Assembly (NCBI GenBank): GCA_030429765.1
Contig: JAUIER010000016.1
Location: 1 to 38,016, forward strand
Source of the DNA: a bacterium
GTDB lineage: Bacteria > Omnitrophota > Gorgyraeia > Zapsychrales > Zapsychraceae
Direction: 5' to 3'
Length of the DNA stretch: 38,016 nucleotides
A program made the translations under genes and the position numbers. Under the pieces are notes generated by a model. It had not been told where the DNA came from and did no database searches. It saw nothing but the letters and a program-made list of their open reading frames with translations. Of the stretch, positions 15,954-24,669 are shown piece by piece (position 1 is the first letter of the stretch; each line of letters begins with the position of its first letter).

Positions 15954-18029
15954 ATGTCGGATATCCAATCAGCGGAACAACTCGAACGTCAACATCTGGA
16001 GCATGTCAAGCAGCGGCTTCAGCATGTGCTGGAGGAGATCAATTCGAAGGTGGCGCGTTACGCCAAAGAGATCCGGGAGCAAAAGGAGTATCTTTGGGAA
16101 AACAAGACCGGGATGGACCATGTGGAAAAGATTTCGGTGCGTCAATCGGTCGATCAGTTTGTGTCGACCGCCGATGCCGTCCAGGACAAGGGCAAACGCA
16201 TTCGCAAGCTTTTGGCCTCGCCCTACTTTGGGCGGTTTGATTTTCAGGCGTCAGATGCCAAGGATGTTCGTCAGGTTTACGTCGGTGTGTACGCTTTTTT
16301 TGATGAGGTGGACCAGAAGAACTTGATCCACGACTGGCGCGCACCGATCTCCACGATGTTTTATGATTATGAGACCGGCCCAGCACAATTTGTCGCGCCG
16401 GATGGAGTGGTACACGGTTCAATTCATCTCAAACGTCAATACCGCATCCGCAAAGGTCAAATGGATTTCATGCTCGAAAGCGACTTGAATATCCATGACG
16501 ATGTCCTGCAGAAGGAATTAAGCCTCGCCTCAGACGACAAAATGAAAAACATTGTGGCCACGATTCAGCGTGACCAGAATGCCATCATCCGCAATGAAGC
16601 GTCAGATGTCCTTATCATTCAGGGGGTGGCCGGATCGGGAAAGACGTCGATCGCCCTGCACCGCATCGCGTTCTTACTGTACCGATTTAAGGATAGCATT
16701 CGTTCGAGTGATATCCTGATCATCTCTCCCAATAAAGTGTTCGCGGATTTTATTTCCAATGTCTTGCCGGAGCTCGGTGAAGAAACCATTCCCGAGATGG
16801 GGATTGAACAGCTGGCGACGGAATTGCTCCAACGTGAATTCAAATTTCAGACGTTTTATGAGCAGGTGAGCTATCTGCTGGATAAAAATGATCCAGGCTT
16901 TCGCGATCGTATTAAGTTTAAGGCGTCATTTGATTTTCTGGGACAATTGGATCGATATCTCGATTACGCGGACGAAAACTACTTCAAGTCACATGACCTG
17001 TCCATTAACGGGAAACTCGTCCCCGAATGGTTTATGGCGGAGAAGTTCGCGGCTTACAAACACATGCCGATCGTCCGCCGGCTCGCCAAGATCGCCCGTG
17101 ATATCGAGACCAATGTCGGGATTTATTATCATCATGATGTGACGCCCAAAGAGCGCAGCGAGATCAAGGCGGCTGTTCGAAAGATGTTCCGATTTAGTAC
17201 GCTACGCAGTCTGTACAAAGATTTTTATGCGTGGCTGGAGTGTCCGTCCATGTGCCGTTTTCAAAGGGACGGATCGCTTGAGTATTCGGATGTGTTTCCG
17301 CTGATCTACATGAAAATGCGTTGGGATGGGATCCAGCCGTTCGGGGATGTCAAACATCTGCTGGTCGACGAAATGCAGGATTACACACCGGTGCAGTACG
17401 CCGTGTTGTCACGCCTGTTTGATTGTAAAAAGACGATTCTCGGTGACGCCAATCAGTCGGTGAACCCGTTTAGTTCCTCGTCCGCGTCAGGGATCCGGCA
17501 GGTCTTCACGGAGGCCGATTGTGTTCAGCTCAACAAGAGTTATCGATCAACCTATGAAATTACGGATTTTGCCCAGCAAATTTCATCCAATCAGGATCTG
17601 GAAGTGATTGAACGTCACGGGGAACGGCCGCAGGTGGTACCGCATGCCGACGAGGAACAGGAAATTGAATATATTCGTCGGCTGGCGCTGGACTTTCCGA
17701 CGTCCGGGTATCATTCACTGGGGATCATTTGCCGCACCCAGGAGCAGGCCCGCGCGTTGCAGCAGCGGATTAAGAGTCTGGACTGTAAGGCTTATTTGAT
17801 CTCAGCGACCAGCGAATCATTTATCCAGGGAATTATCGTTTGTACGGCGCATATGTCGAAGGGGCTGGAATTTGATCACGTGATCGTTCCGCAAGTGACG
17901 GATAAAAATTATCATTCCGAGATCGATCGCAGCATGCTTTACGTGGCCTGCACGCGCGCGATGCATCGCCTGACGTTGACGCACACCGGACGGCCATCGC
18001 CGTTATTGCCGGAATTATCGATCAACTGA
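15954..18029 (+). CDS. helD: HelD / UvrD-like superfamily 1 helicase
   Basis: This is a 691-residue SF1 ATPase. A coiled-coil N-terminus (about residues 5-75) precedes the helicase core, as in HelD-type proteins that remodel stalled RNA polymerase in Gram-positive bacteria. Motifs in order: Q/Walker A GVAGSGKTSIALHR (K230), Walker B LLVDEMQDYTPVQY, motif III LGDANQSVNPF, motif IV LNKSYRST, motif V CTAHMSKGLEFDHVIVP, and motif VI LYVACTRAMHRL. The ~190-residue insertion between motifs I and II also fits this family. The start has only a weak ribosome site and lies 11 bases after terC. DNA repair helicase IV activity is the alternative to a transcription role. It is in the same operon as the kinase/phosphatase and TerC genes. 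Confidence 0.87.
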   Translation: MSDIQSAEQLERQHLEHVKQRLQHVLEEINSKVARYAKEIREQKEYLWENKTGMDHVEKISVRQSVDQFVSTADAVQDKGKRIRKLLASPYFGRFDFQASDAKDVRQVYVGVYAFFDEVDQKNLIHDWRAPISTMFYDYETGPAQFVAPDGVVHGSIHLKRQYRIRKGQMDFMLESDLNIHDDVLQKELSLASDDKMKNIVATIQRDQNAIIRNEASDVLIIQGVAGSGKTSIALHRIAFLLYRFKDSIRSSDILIISPNKVFADFISNVLPELGEETIPEMGIEQLATELLQREFKFQTFYEQVSYLLDKNDPGFRDRIKFKASFDFLGQLDRYLDYADENYFKSHDLSINGKLVPEWFMAEKFAAYKHMPIVRRLAKIARDIETNVGIYYHHDVTPKERSEIKAAVRKMFRFSTLRSLYKDFYAWLECPSMCRFQRDGSLEYSDVFPLIYMKMRWDGIQPFGDVKHLLVDEMQDYTPVQYAVLSRLFDCKKTILGDANQSVNPFSSSSASGIRQVFTEADCVQLNKSYRSTYEITDFAQQISSNQDLEVIERHGERPQVVPHADEEQEIEYIRRLALDFPTSGYHSLGIICRTQEQARALQQRIKSLDCKAYLISATSESFIQGIIVCTAHMSKGLEFDHVIVPQVTDKNYHSEIDRSMLYVACTRAMHRLTLTHTGRPSPLLPELSIN

Positions 18030-18043
18030 GTAAGGAGGACAGG

Positions 18044-18241
18044 ATGGAAGACCGACTGATTGAAGTGGAGAAGAAACTTGCCTTTCAGGAAAACACCATT
18101 GAGGATCTCAATCAAATGATTCTGGACCAGAACAAGCGCATCGACGCGCTGAAGGCACAGATCAAGGTGTTAGAGTACCGGATGTCGACCGAAGAATTTG
18201 TCAAACCGATTGAAGATGAAGAACCCCCACCGCATTATTGA
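18044..18241 (+). CDS. slyX: SlyX family small coiled-coil protein
   Basis: This is a 65-residue protein with the SlyX pattern: MEDRLIEVEKKLAFQENTIE, then DLNQMILDQNKRIDALKAQI and a short acidic, proline-rich tail ending EEPPPHY. The whole central part is a predicted two-stranded coiled coil. Biochemical function is not established; despite its name in E. coli it is not a lysis protein. AAGGAGG seven bases upstream marks the start, 14 bases after helD, so it closes the operon. Its stop overlaps the end of the convergent SWIM gene by seven bases (18235-18241). Confidence 0.88.
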   Translation: MEDRLIEVEKKLAFQENTIEDLNQMILDQNKRIDALKAQIKVLEYRMSTEEFVKPIEDEEPPPHY

Positions 18242-18981
18242 CCTTCCAGGATCTCCTGCAGATCAATATCAAAAAGTTCCCCCAGATTCTCATGATCCAG
18301 TCGTTTGATATTTTTGGCGTTTATGCGTTTAAGAATATCGGCGCGTTCGGATTGAATGGCCGACGAGATCAGCTGGTTGATGTCAACGCCGCGCAGCTGC
18401 AGCAGCGCATTGGCATCCGTATCAATCTGAACGCCCAGCGCGAATAAGACCGCCGCCACATGTTTGCAGAGTTTCATACTGTCGGAACAATTACATTCAA
18501 ACTGCGTTTCTTTGGGCGCAGGCAACAGGCCGACCGGACTTTTGGCAAAGATGTCCTGCATATCTTTGGGGAAGTCATGATCGAGGATTTTTTCAAACGC
18601 GTCGAGATGGTCGCGGTACTGTTTCTGCAATTTATTCCAGCGGGTCTTGGCCAAGGGTTTGAATTGGACGGACACTGTGTACGGCTCGACCCGGGAGCCG
18701 AGGACACGCGCGTTCACCTGGTGCCCGTCGATCTTCAGATCGGCCACCGCCTCGCAGCGTAGATATAGTTTGCCCTTTTCAAGCTGCATGTTCTTGGTGG
18801 TAAATTCCCGCAGATTCGCGTTCCAGGCCTTGCCCCACCAATTATTGGCCAACGTCTTGCTCTCGACGGTAAAAGGCTGAATTGCAGGCATCTTCTTCTT
18901 GAGAGTGGCAATCTTGCGCCGGAATTTATTCTTAAGACGATAGTCGAGATTGAGCCGGCTGTGCCAGTAGTTTGAGCGCAT
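18235..18981 (-). CDS. SWIM zinc-finger protein
   Basis: This is a 248-residue protein with a SWIM zinc finger near residues 155-175: FECNCSDSMKLCKHVAAVLFALG, which keeps the C-x-C-x(n)-C-x-H ligand spacing. The N-terminal part contains NNWWGKAWN-like and RV(E/G)...V motifs (WWGKAWNANL; the 'RGR...Y...V' core of bacterial SWIM proteins). SWIM domains bind DNA or protein. Bacterial SWIM proteins are classically encoded beside SNF2-type helicases. This one is 12 bases downstream of such a gene and codirectional, so the two probably form a complex. The start has a weak site (TAGGA, nine bases away). Confidence 0.88.
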   Translation of the reverse strand: MRSNYWHSRLNLDYRLKNKFRRKIATLKKKMPAIQPFTVESKTLANNWWGKAWNANLREFTTKNMQLEKGKLYLRCEAVADLKIDGHQVNARVLGSRVEPYTVSVQFKPLAKTRWNKLQKQYRDHLDAFEKILDHDFPKDMQDIFAKSPVGLLPAPKETQFECNCSDSMKLCKHVAAVLFALGVQIDTDANALLQLRGVDINQLISSAIQSERADILKRINAKNIKRLDHENLGELFDIDLQEILEGQ

Positions 18982-18993
18982 GTGATGAATGTC

Positions 18994-21651
18994 CTATAAG
19001 GTTAACTTAAACATATTGATCAGCGTTTCATCATCCATTTCGGTGATCCAGTTTTCCTGCGATTTTTCAATAATATTCTTGGCCAGGCCGGATTTTTCCT
19101 CGATCAACAGATCGATCTTTTCTTCAATGGTGCCCTGCGTGATAAATTTGTGCACCACCACCTTACGGTTTTGACCGATTCGAAAGGCCCTGTCGGTCGC
19201 CTGATTTTCGATGGCCGGATTCCACCAGCGGTCAAAATGGATCACGTGATTGGCCTCAGTCAGATTGAGTCCGACTCCGCCGGCTTTGAGCGAGAGGATG
19301 AAGTAAGGGATGTACTCTTCGCTCTGAAACCGTTCGATCAGTTTTTTACGCTGGGCGGTCGGGATGCTGCCGTGGAGAATCAGGCCTTCGCGGTTGAAGA
19401 TGGAGCGCAAAAAATCATGCAATGGTTCGATGATGGCCTTGAACTGAGTAAAGATCAGCACCTTTTCCCGTTCCTGAAAAATCACCTCGCAGATTTCGCG
19501 AAGCCGTTGAAACTTGCCGCTGTCATTTTCACTGAAATGCCGGTTGCCGGTGTATTGACTAGGATGATTACAGATCTGCTTGAACTTCATCAGCGATGCG
19601 AGAATAATCCCTTTTTTCTGAATGCCGGTGCTGGATTTGAGCGATTCCTCGGTGGTCTTGATCAGATCTTTATACAACACCACTTGTTTGCGCGACAGAT
19701 GGGCATAGGTCTTCATCTCGATCTTGTCCGGCAGGTCGGTGATGATTTTTGGGTCCGTCTTCAGACGACGCAGCAAATACGGCTGAATAACCCGTTTGAG
19801 CTGCCCGTATTTATTGGGATGATCGTCCAGGCTGCGGGTGTAGCTGGAAAATTCTTTGGAAGATCCCAACAGGCCTGGGTTTGTAAATTCAAAGAGCGAC
19901 CACAAATTAGCCAGACGGTTCTCAATCGGCGTTCCGGTCAGGATGATCCGGTTGAAGGAGGATAGTTTTTTGATGGCCTTGCTTTGCTTGGTGTTGGGAT
20001 TCTTGATGGCCTGGGCCTCGTCGAGAATAACGTAGTACCAGTCGATGTCCTGCAGCGGTTCAAGCTTTTGAATCAGATTATAGGTGGTGATCACCAGATC
20101 ATATTTATCAGTAAGCGGAACGGTATCGATCGTTGTCTGCGTGTCGGGATTGATGCCTGGATGCGCGACAAACACACGCAGTTGGGGAGCGAAGCGCTGA
20201 ATTTCATTTTGCCAGTTGGAAATCAGCGAGGCCGGCAGGATCAGCAGACTCGCCGGATTTTGGCGGTTTTGAACACGGCTTAAGAACGCGAGCAGCTGAA
20301 CCGTCTTGCCCAGTCCCATGTCATCGGCCAGACAGGCGCCGAACTGCAGGGAGTGCAGAAGGTTTAACCAGTTCAAGCCTTCTTGCTGGTATGGTCGCAA
20401 TTGTCCCTTGAATTCGGGCGGGACGTCGGCCGTTTTGATGATATCGGGGTTGCGCAGTTTGTCGAGGGTGGTGCGCAGCCACTCACCTTGTGTGAATTCC
20501 ACGGCAATGTCATCATCCTTATGATCAAGCAGATCGCTGGCGCCGATCTGCAGCCGCATCGCTTCCTTAAACGTAAGCCCCTGTTTTTCCACTTTTTTGG
20601 CCTGTTCAAACATCTTGAGCATCATCGCCAGTTTCTTTCGGTCGATCTTAAGCCATTTACCCTTGACCAGGGCCAATCCTTCCGATTCGTTGAGGATCTG
20701 CTGAATCTCCTGTTCGCTGATCATATCGTCGCCCAGCATCAGCTCGGCGTTAAAGTTCATAATGCTGTCCATGCCCAATAGCGACGGAGCTGTGTCGTGC
20801 ATACTGATGTTGATCTTCATGGATGACGCCTCGCGGTTCCACCAGTCGGGGATCCGGCAGAGAATACCGCAGTTTTCCAGCAGCGTCACTTGCTGCAGAA
20901 ATTCAAAGGCCTGTGTGGAAGTCCACGGCAACGGATGAAATAGTTCTCCCGATTCAAAAAGCCTGGCGATGAGTTCGGATTCACGCGCGGCAAAATGGAT
21001 GGTGCATAATAGATCGAGCAGTTCGCGGTCGTTATGGTCAAACATCTGGATCGCGTCGGACAGGGAAATATGCTGAAAGATTTTTTTGTCCTGTTCGCGC
21101 GGGGTATAGGTGGCCATAAAAGCGAATGGAAATTCTTCGTTGGACGGATTCTCACATAGATGAAAACGCATGCGCCCGACGAGGTGAATGTGCATGCTGT
21201 AGGTCTGGATAAAGCTTTCAACGCTGCCTTCATGGTGGCGGACCTGTTCCTGAAAATACTGATTCAGCTGGTCCCATAACCGGTTCAGGACTTTTTTATT
21301 GAAACGTTCGGATCCCACCATAAACGGTGCCTTCTGGAGCATGTCCATAAGTTCTTCATTGGTCAAGGCAATGGTTACTTGATCACGCAGGTTCTCCAGG
21401 TTAGGTGTGTGACTGAGTTTGTAGGAAAACAGATGCGCGAAGTTGCGGAAGAAATTCAGGGAGGGCGAAAGCGGTACGTCCTCATCGCAAAATCCCAGGA
21501 ACATCAAGCTGGCGATAAATCCATCTTTGGAGCGCTTGTAGATATCCTTCTGGAGCAGGTGAGTGTTCTTGTAAATTTTTCGTTTGAGGGTCGTCCATTC
21601 GAGCTGGACAGTCGTGTCCGGCAAAATCGCGGCGATCAGGTGATTATTCAT
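18994..21651 (-). CDS. SNF2/Swi2-family DEAD/H helicase-like ATPase
   Basis: This is an 885-residue SF2 double-stranded-DNA translocase. The ~420-residue N-terminal region is bacterial-SNF2-associated sequence without a SWIM motif, which is supplied by the downstream gene. Core motifs: LADDMGLGKTVQLLAF (Walker A K449), DEAQAIKN (Walker B), TGTPIENRLANLWSLFEF (motif III), FILSLKAGGVGLNLTEANHVIHFDRWWNPAIE, and ATDRAFRIGQNRKV with the arginine finger (motif VI). It is probably a chromatin/DNA-bound-protein remodeler, repair factor or transcription restart factor; the exact role is unknown. No strong ribosome site precedes the ATG at 21651. It is divergent from recQ, with 176 bases between the starts. 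Confidence 0.9.
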   Translation of the reverse strand: MNNHLIAAILPDTTVQLEWTTLKRKIYKNTHLLQKDIYKRSKDGFIASLMFLGFCDEDVPLSPSLNFFRNFAHLFSYKLSHTPNLENLRDQVTIALTNEELMDMLQKAPFMVGSERFNKKVLNRLWDQLNQYFQEQVRHHEGSVESFIQTYSMHIHLVGRMRFHLCENPSNEEFPFAFMATYTPREQDKKIFQHISLSDAIQMFDHNDRELLDLLCTIHFAARESELIARLFESGELFHPLPWTSTQAFEFLQQVTLLENCGILCRIPDWWNREASSMKINISMHDTAPSLLGMDSIMNFNAELMLGDDMISEQEIQQILNESEGLALVKGKWLKIDRKKLAMMLKMFEQAKKVEKQGLTFKEAMRLQIGASDLLDHKDDDIAVEFTQGEWLRTTLDKLRNPDIIKTADVPPEFKGQLRPYQQEGLNWLNLLHSLQFGACLADDMGLGKTVQLLAFLSRVQNRQNPASLLILPASLISNWQNEIQRFAPQLRVFVAHPGINPDTQTTIDTVPLTDKYDLVITTYNLIQKLEPLQDIDWYYVILDEAQAIKNPNTKQSKAIKKLSSFNRIILTGTPIENRLANLWSLFEFTNPGLLGSSKEFSSYTRSLDDHPNKYGQLKRVIQPYLLRRLKTDPKIITDLPDKIEMKTYAHLSRKQVVLYKDLIKTTEESLKSSTGIQKKGIILASLMKFKQICNHPSQYTGNRHFSENDSGKFQRLREICEVIFQEREKVLIFTQFKAIIEPLHDFLRSIFNREGLILHGSIPTAQRKKLIERFQSEEYIPYFILSLKAGGVGLNLTEANHVIHFDRWWNPAIENQATDRAFRIGQNRKVVVHKFITQGTIEEKIDLLIEEKSGLAKNIIEKSQENWITEMDDETLINMFKLTL

Positions 21652-21746
21652 AACCTACAGGCTATCTCGAGAACGCGAAATATGCAAGGACTAAGTCTTT
21701 AAAGACGGGATAGCCGAAATTCGACGTGAAGAAATTGATTTGTGTG

Positions 21747-21775
21747 TTGCCAAAGGCGGTTTTGTTGGGTAATAT
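21747..21775 (+). promoter_or_regulatory. Strong sigma70-like promoter of recQ
   Basis: TTGCCA (21747-21752), a 17-base spacer and TAATAT (21770-21775) are close to consensus. Transcription would begin near 21782, inside the region that the longest recQ frame would translate, which supports the start at 21828. Confidence 0.65.
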
Positions 21776-21827
21776 GAGGACTCGTTCGAAGCCATATCAA
21801 ATTTCCAACATCAAGGCGGTCCCATTT

Positions 21828-23639
21828 ATGACTCAAGCGGTTCAAGACAAGCTCGGGCTTTTAAAGTCCGTTTTCGGATATACAGAATTTCGTCCGTATC
21901 AGGAGGAGTGTATCGACGCGATCCTGAGTAAACGCGACACGATTATGATCATGCCGACCGGAGGCGGCAAGTCGCTCTGTTATCAGATTCCGGCGATGAT
22001 GTTTGATGGATTAACCATCGTGATTTCACCGCTGATCTCGCTCATGAAAGACCAGGTCAGCCAGCTCAAGGCGGTCGGTGTTGAGGCTGAAGTCCTCAAC
22101 AGTTCGCTGACCTACGAGGAATATGGGGCCAACAAGAACCGGATCCGGTCAGGACGGACCAAAATGGTATTTCTCGCCCCGGAGACTTTATTCAAACCCG
22201 ATATTATGGATTTTTTTCAGGGGTGTCAGATTGATTGCGTGGCTATTGATGAGGCGCATTGCATCTCTGAGTGGGGGCATGATTTTCGGCCGGAGTACCG
22301 GCAGATCAAGAATCTACGTCAGCATTTTTCCAGTGCCGTCTATCTGGCCGTGACGGCGACCGCGACGAAGCGGGTTCAGCGTGACATTATTGCCAACCTG
22401 GGATTACGTGATCCGCTGCAGCTTCAGGCGAGTTTCAACCGGACCAATCTATTTTATGAAGTGATCGACAAAAACCGTTCCACCGATCAGATCCTGGATT
22501 TCCTGGCCAAGAATAAAAATCAAAGCGGAATCATTTATTGTTTTTCCCGTCGACAAGTGGATGTGCTGGCCAGCGACCTCAATGAATTTGGTCACAAGGC
22601 CCTGCCGTATCATGCCGGTTTAACGACGGAGGAACGTCAGCGCAATCAGGAGCTGTTTATCCGTGACGACGTGCCGATCATAGTGGCGACGATCGCCTTT
22701 GGCATGGGGATCAATAAACCCAATGTCCGGTTTGTGATCCATCATGACCTCCCCAAAAATATCGAATCTTATTACCAGGAAACCGGACGGGCCGGACGGG
22801 ACGGGTTACCGGCGCATTGTCTGTTGCTGTACAGTCCGTCAGATATCGGCAAGATCAATTATTTTATCGAACAGAAAGACAGTTTGGACCAGCAGAACGT
22901 AGCCAAAGGTCATCTGAACGCGATTGTGGGGTTTGCCGAAAGCCCGGTGTGCCGGCGGATTCCGTTGATCACTTATTTTGGCGAGCCGTATGCCGTGGAG
23001 AATTGCGGGATGTGTGACACCTGCCGGAATCCCAAAAAAGAGACCGATGATCTCACGGACGAAGTGGTCCAGTTTCTCAAGTGTCTCAGTGAAACGGATG
23101 AGATGTTCGGCGCCCTGCACATTATAAATGTCCTGCGCGGCAGCAAGGCCGATAAGGTCCTGAGTTACGAACATGATTTGTGTGATACGTACGGCGTGGG
23201 AACCAAGTACACCGTCCGTCAGTGGCAGAACATCGTCCGGCAGATGCTCGTGCAAAAGGTCATGGACAAAGAACCCAAGTACGGTGTGCTGACATTGAAC
23301 AGCCGGTCACTGGATATCCTCGCGGGTAAGGCCAAGTTTCAGGGTTTTACTCCACCGTTGGAAAAGCCGCGTTCCCGGTCCCCGCAACGCAATGAAGGAG
23401 GGGGGCTCAGAGGAGGAGCCGCTGACACCGCACTATTTGAGGTTTTGCGCAGCAAGCGTAAAGAGCTGGCCGATCGCCGAGGAGTTCCGCCCTATGTTAT
23501 CTTTTCAGATAAGTCGCTGTTGGATATGTGCGAGCGCCGTCCCAAGAATTTGCGTGAGTTTGCGCAGGTATTCGGCGTCGGTGATCAAAAGCTCAAGAAG
23601 TACGGTGAGATCTTCATCCGACTAATCAAGTCCTCCTAA
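21828..23639 (+). CDS. recQ: ATP-dependent DNA helicase RecQ
   Basis: This 603-residue 3'-5' SF2 helicase acts in recombination and repair. Features in order: FGYTEFRPYQEEC (motif 0), Walker A MPTGGGKSLCYQIP (K48), Walker B DEAHCISEWGHDFRPEY, motif III VTATAT, motifs V and VI VATIAFGMGINKPNVRFVIHHDLP and QETGRAGRDG. The zinc site (four cysteines, CRRIP...CGMCDTC) follows, then the winged-helix RQC region, and an HRDC-type C-terminus (LRSKRKELADRRGVPPYVIF...FAQVFGVGDQKLKKYGEIFI). The frame could start at 21726, but the ATG at 21828 with AAGG upstream gives the standard RecQ N-terminus and leaves the promoter intact. It is divergent from the SNF2 gene. Length fits E. coli RecQ (about 609 aa). 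Confidence 0.93.
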   Translation: MTQAVQDKLGLLKSVFGYTEFRPYQEECIDAILSKRDTIMIMPTGGGKSLCYQIPAMMFDGLTIVISPLISLMKDQVSQLKAVGVEAEVLNSSLTYEEYGANKNRIRSGRTKMVFLAPETLFKPDIMDFFQGCQIDCVAIDEAHCISEWGHDFRPEYRQIKNLRQHFSSAVYLAVTATATKRVQRDIIANLGLRDPLQLQASFNRTNLFYEVIDKNRSTDQILDFLAKNKNQSGIIYCFSRRQVDVLASDLNEFGHKALPYHAGLTTEERQRNQELFIRDDVPIIVATIAFGMGINKPNVRFVIHHDLPKNIESYYQETGRAGRDGLPAHCLLLYSPSDIGKINYFIEQKDSLDQQNVAKGHLNAIVGFAESPVCRRIPLITYFGEPYAVENCGMCDTCRNPKKETDDLTDEVVQFLKCLSETDEMFGALHIINVLRGSKADKVLSYEHDLCDTYGVGTKYTVRQWQNIVRQMLVQKVMDKEPKYGVLTLNSRSLDILAGKAKFQGFTPPLEKPRSRSPQRNEGGGLRGGAADTALFEVLRSKRKELADRRGVPPYVIFSDKSLLDMCERRPKNLREFAQVFGVGDQKLKKYGEIFIRLIKSS

Positions 23640-23751
23640 TACCGGCAGACGCAATCGGATAATGGCCATCGCCGTTGATCAATAAATGGATCATTCCGGA
23701 TCGTAGCGGCCTTCCTATGGCCGTGGGTCCGGCATTATTTTCAAATAAAAC

Positions 23752-23767
23752 TTGACCGAACGGTCAA
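23752..23767. promoter_or_regulatory. TetR-family operator 1 (autoregulation), overlapping a -35 box
   Basis: TTGACCGAACGGTCAA is a near-perfect palindrome (seven-base arms TTGACCG / CGGTCAA around AA). The first TTGACC also serves as a -35 box, 17 bases before a TAAATT -10 (23775-23780), so the bound regulator would block polymerase. It sits 20 bases before the tetR-type gene, and an almost identical copy recurs before the next operon. Confidence 0.8.
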
Positions 23768-23786
23768 AATTTGTTAAATTAGGGCT

Positions 23787-24383
23787 ATGAAGGATTGCCA
23801 GACACGACAGCGGATTATGGACACAGCGATGGACCTGATATGGCGCAGCGGTTACGACGCGGTTGGGGTCAGCGAGATATGTCTGCGGGCCAAGGTCAAC
23901 AAGGGCAGTTTTTATCATTTCTTTAAATCCAAGGAGATCCTCGCTGTGGAAGCACTGCAGGCCAGTTGGCAGGATCTGCAGCCGCAGTTGGATCAGATCT
24001 TTTCGGCACAGAGACCACCATTGCAGCGGATCCTGGACTATTGCGATCTGGTTGTTGAGATACAGGAGCAGCGTCTTAAAAAGGCCGGTTTTGTCTGCGG
24101 ATGTCCATACACAACCGTAGGGCTGGAGAAATGCGCGCAGAGCGAAGGGATCCGCCAGACCGTTGAACGCTTGCTGGACCAGACCCGGAGATATCTTTAC
24201 AGTGCGGTACGCGATGCCGCTGAGGCCGGTGACATCCCCGTCAAGAATGTGCGGCAGACCACACAGGATATATTTTCTTATTACCTCGGGGCGTTCACAC
24301 AGGCCCGGGTTTACAATGACCTTTCGTACGTCAAGTGTCTCAAGCGGGATGTAAAACGTATGCTCGCGGCCCAAGCGGCCTGA
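23787..24383 (+). CDS. TetR/AcrR-family transcriptional regulator
   Basis: This is a 198-residue one-component repressor. The N-terminal helix-turn-helix is typical: TRQRIMDTAMDLI, GYDAVGVSEICLRAKVNKGSFYHFFKSKEIL. The C-terminal ~140 residues form the ligand/dimer domain, with an unusual C-x-C (FVCGCPYTTVG), seen in some family members. The first ATG is 7 bases after the -10 (23775-23780), so the transcript may be leaderless; no Shine-Dalgarno sequence is visible. The same 16-bp palindrome is found in front of its own gene and in front of the next gene, so it probably represses itself and the small-protein/thioredoxin/SDR operon. The inducing ligand is unknown; electrophile or aldehyde signals are conceivable given the operon. 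Confidence 0.9.
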   Translation: MKDCQTRQRIMDTAMDLIWRSGYDAVGVSEICLRAKVNKGSFYHFFKSKEILAVEALQASWQDLQPQLDQIFSAQRPPLQRILDYCDLVVEIQEQRLKKAGFVCGCPYTTVGLEKCAQSEGIRQTVERLLDQTRRYLYSAVRDAAEAGDIPVKNVRQTTQDIFSYYLGAFTQARVYNDLSYVKCLKRDVKRMLAAQAA

Positions 24384-24407
24384 TTCTAAAATTTTTTGTC
24401 CACAAAA

Positions 24408-24423
24408 TTGACCAATCGGTCAA
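24408..24423. promoter_or_regulatory. TetR-family operator 2, before the 70-aa/thioredoxin/SDR operon
   Basis: TTGACCAATCGGTCAA repeats operator 1 with 14 of 16 bases identical: six-base arms TTGACC / GGTCAA around AATC. It ends five bases before the AAAGGAGG site of the 70-aa gene (start 24440). It therefore lies in the promoter/leader of that operon, though a clear -35/-10 pair is not obvious. Confidence 0.8.
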
Positions 24424-24439
24424 ATAAAGGAGGTGGGAA

Positions 24440-24652
24440 ATGACGGCACAAACCTTTAACCCACAATCACGACAACCCATTCAACCCAAAACTGACTTAC
24501 TCAATCTGGAGACCCTCAAATTTACGGCCCTGATGTATCTTGTTGAAGCGGGGCGTAATGAGGATTACGAACAGATGCCGGAGATCATCCGATTCGCCCG
24601 GGAGTTCGGGGCATCATCAACCGAGATCAATACGATCCTCGGTCTTGAATAA
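24440..24652 (+). CDS. Small protein of unknown function in the TetR-controlled operon
   Basis: This is a 70-residue soluble protein with a strong AAAGGAGG site. The first ~24 residues are polar and Gln/Pro-rich. The rest is likely two or three helices: TLKFTALMYLVEAGRNEDYEQMPEIIRFAREFGASSTEINTIL. I do not recognise the family; the size and amphipathic helices suggest a small partner or DNA-binding-like protein. It is followed 17 bases later by thioredoxin, so it is a true gene of the operon. Confidence 0.7.
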   Translation: MTAQTFNPQSRQPIQPKTDLLNLETLKFTALMYLVEAGRNEDYEQMPEIIRFAREFGASSTEINTILGLE

Positions 24653-24669
24653 TTCACAGGAGGTACCTT

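Noticed and set aside
23707-23745. CGGCC / GGCCG hairpin downstream of recQ
   Set aside because: The stem is only five bases and the T-run is delayed and interrupted, so it is weak as a terminator.
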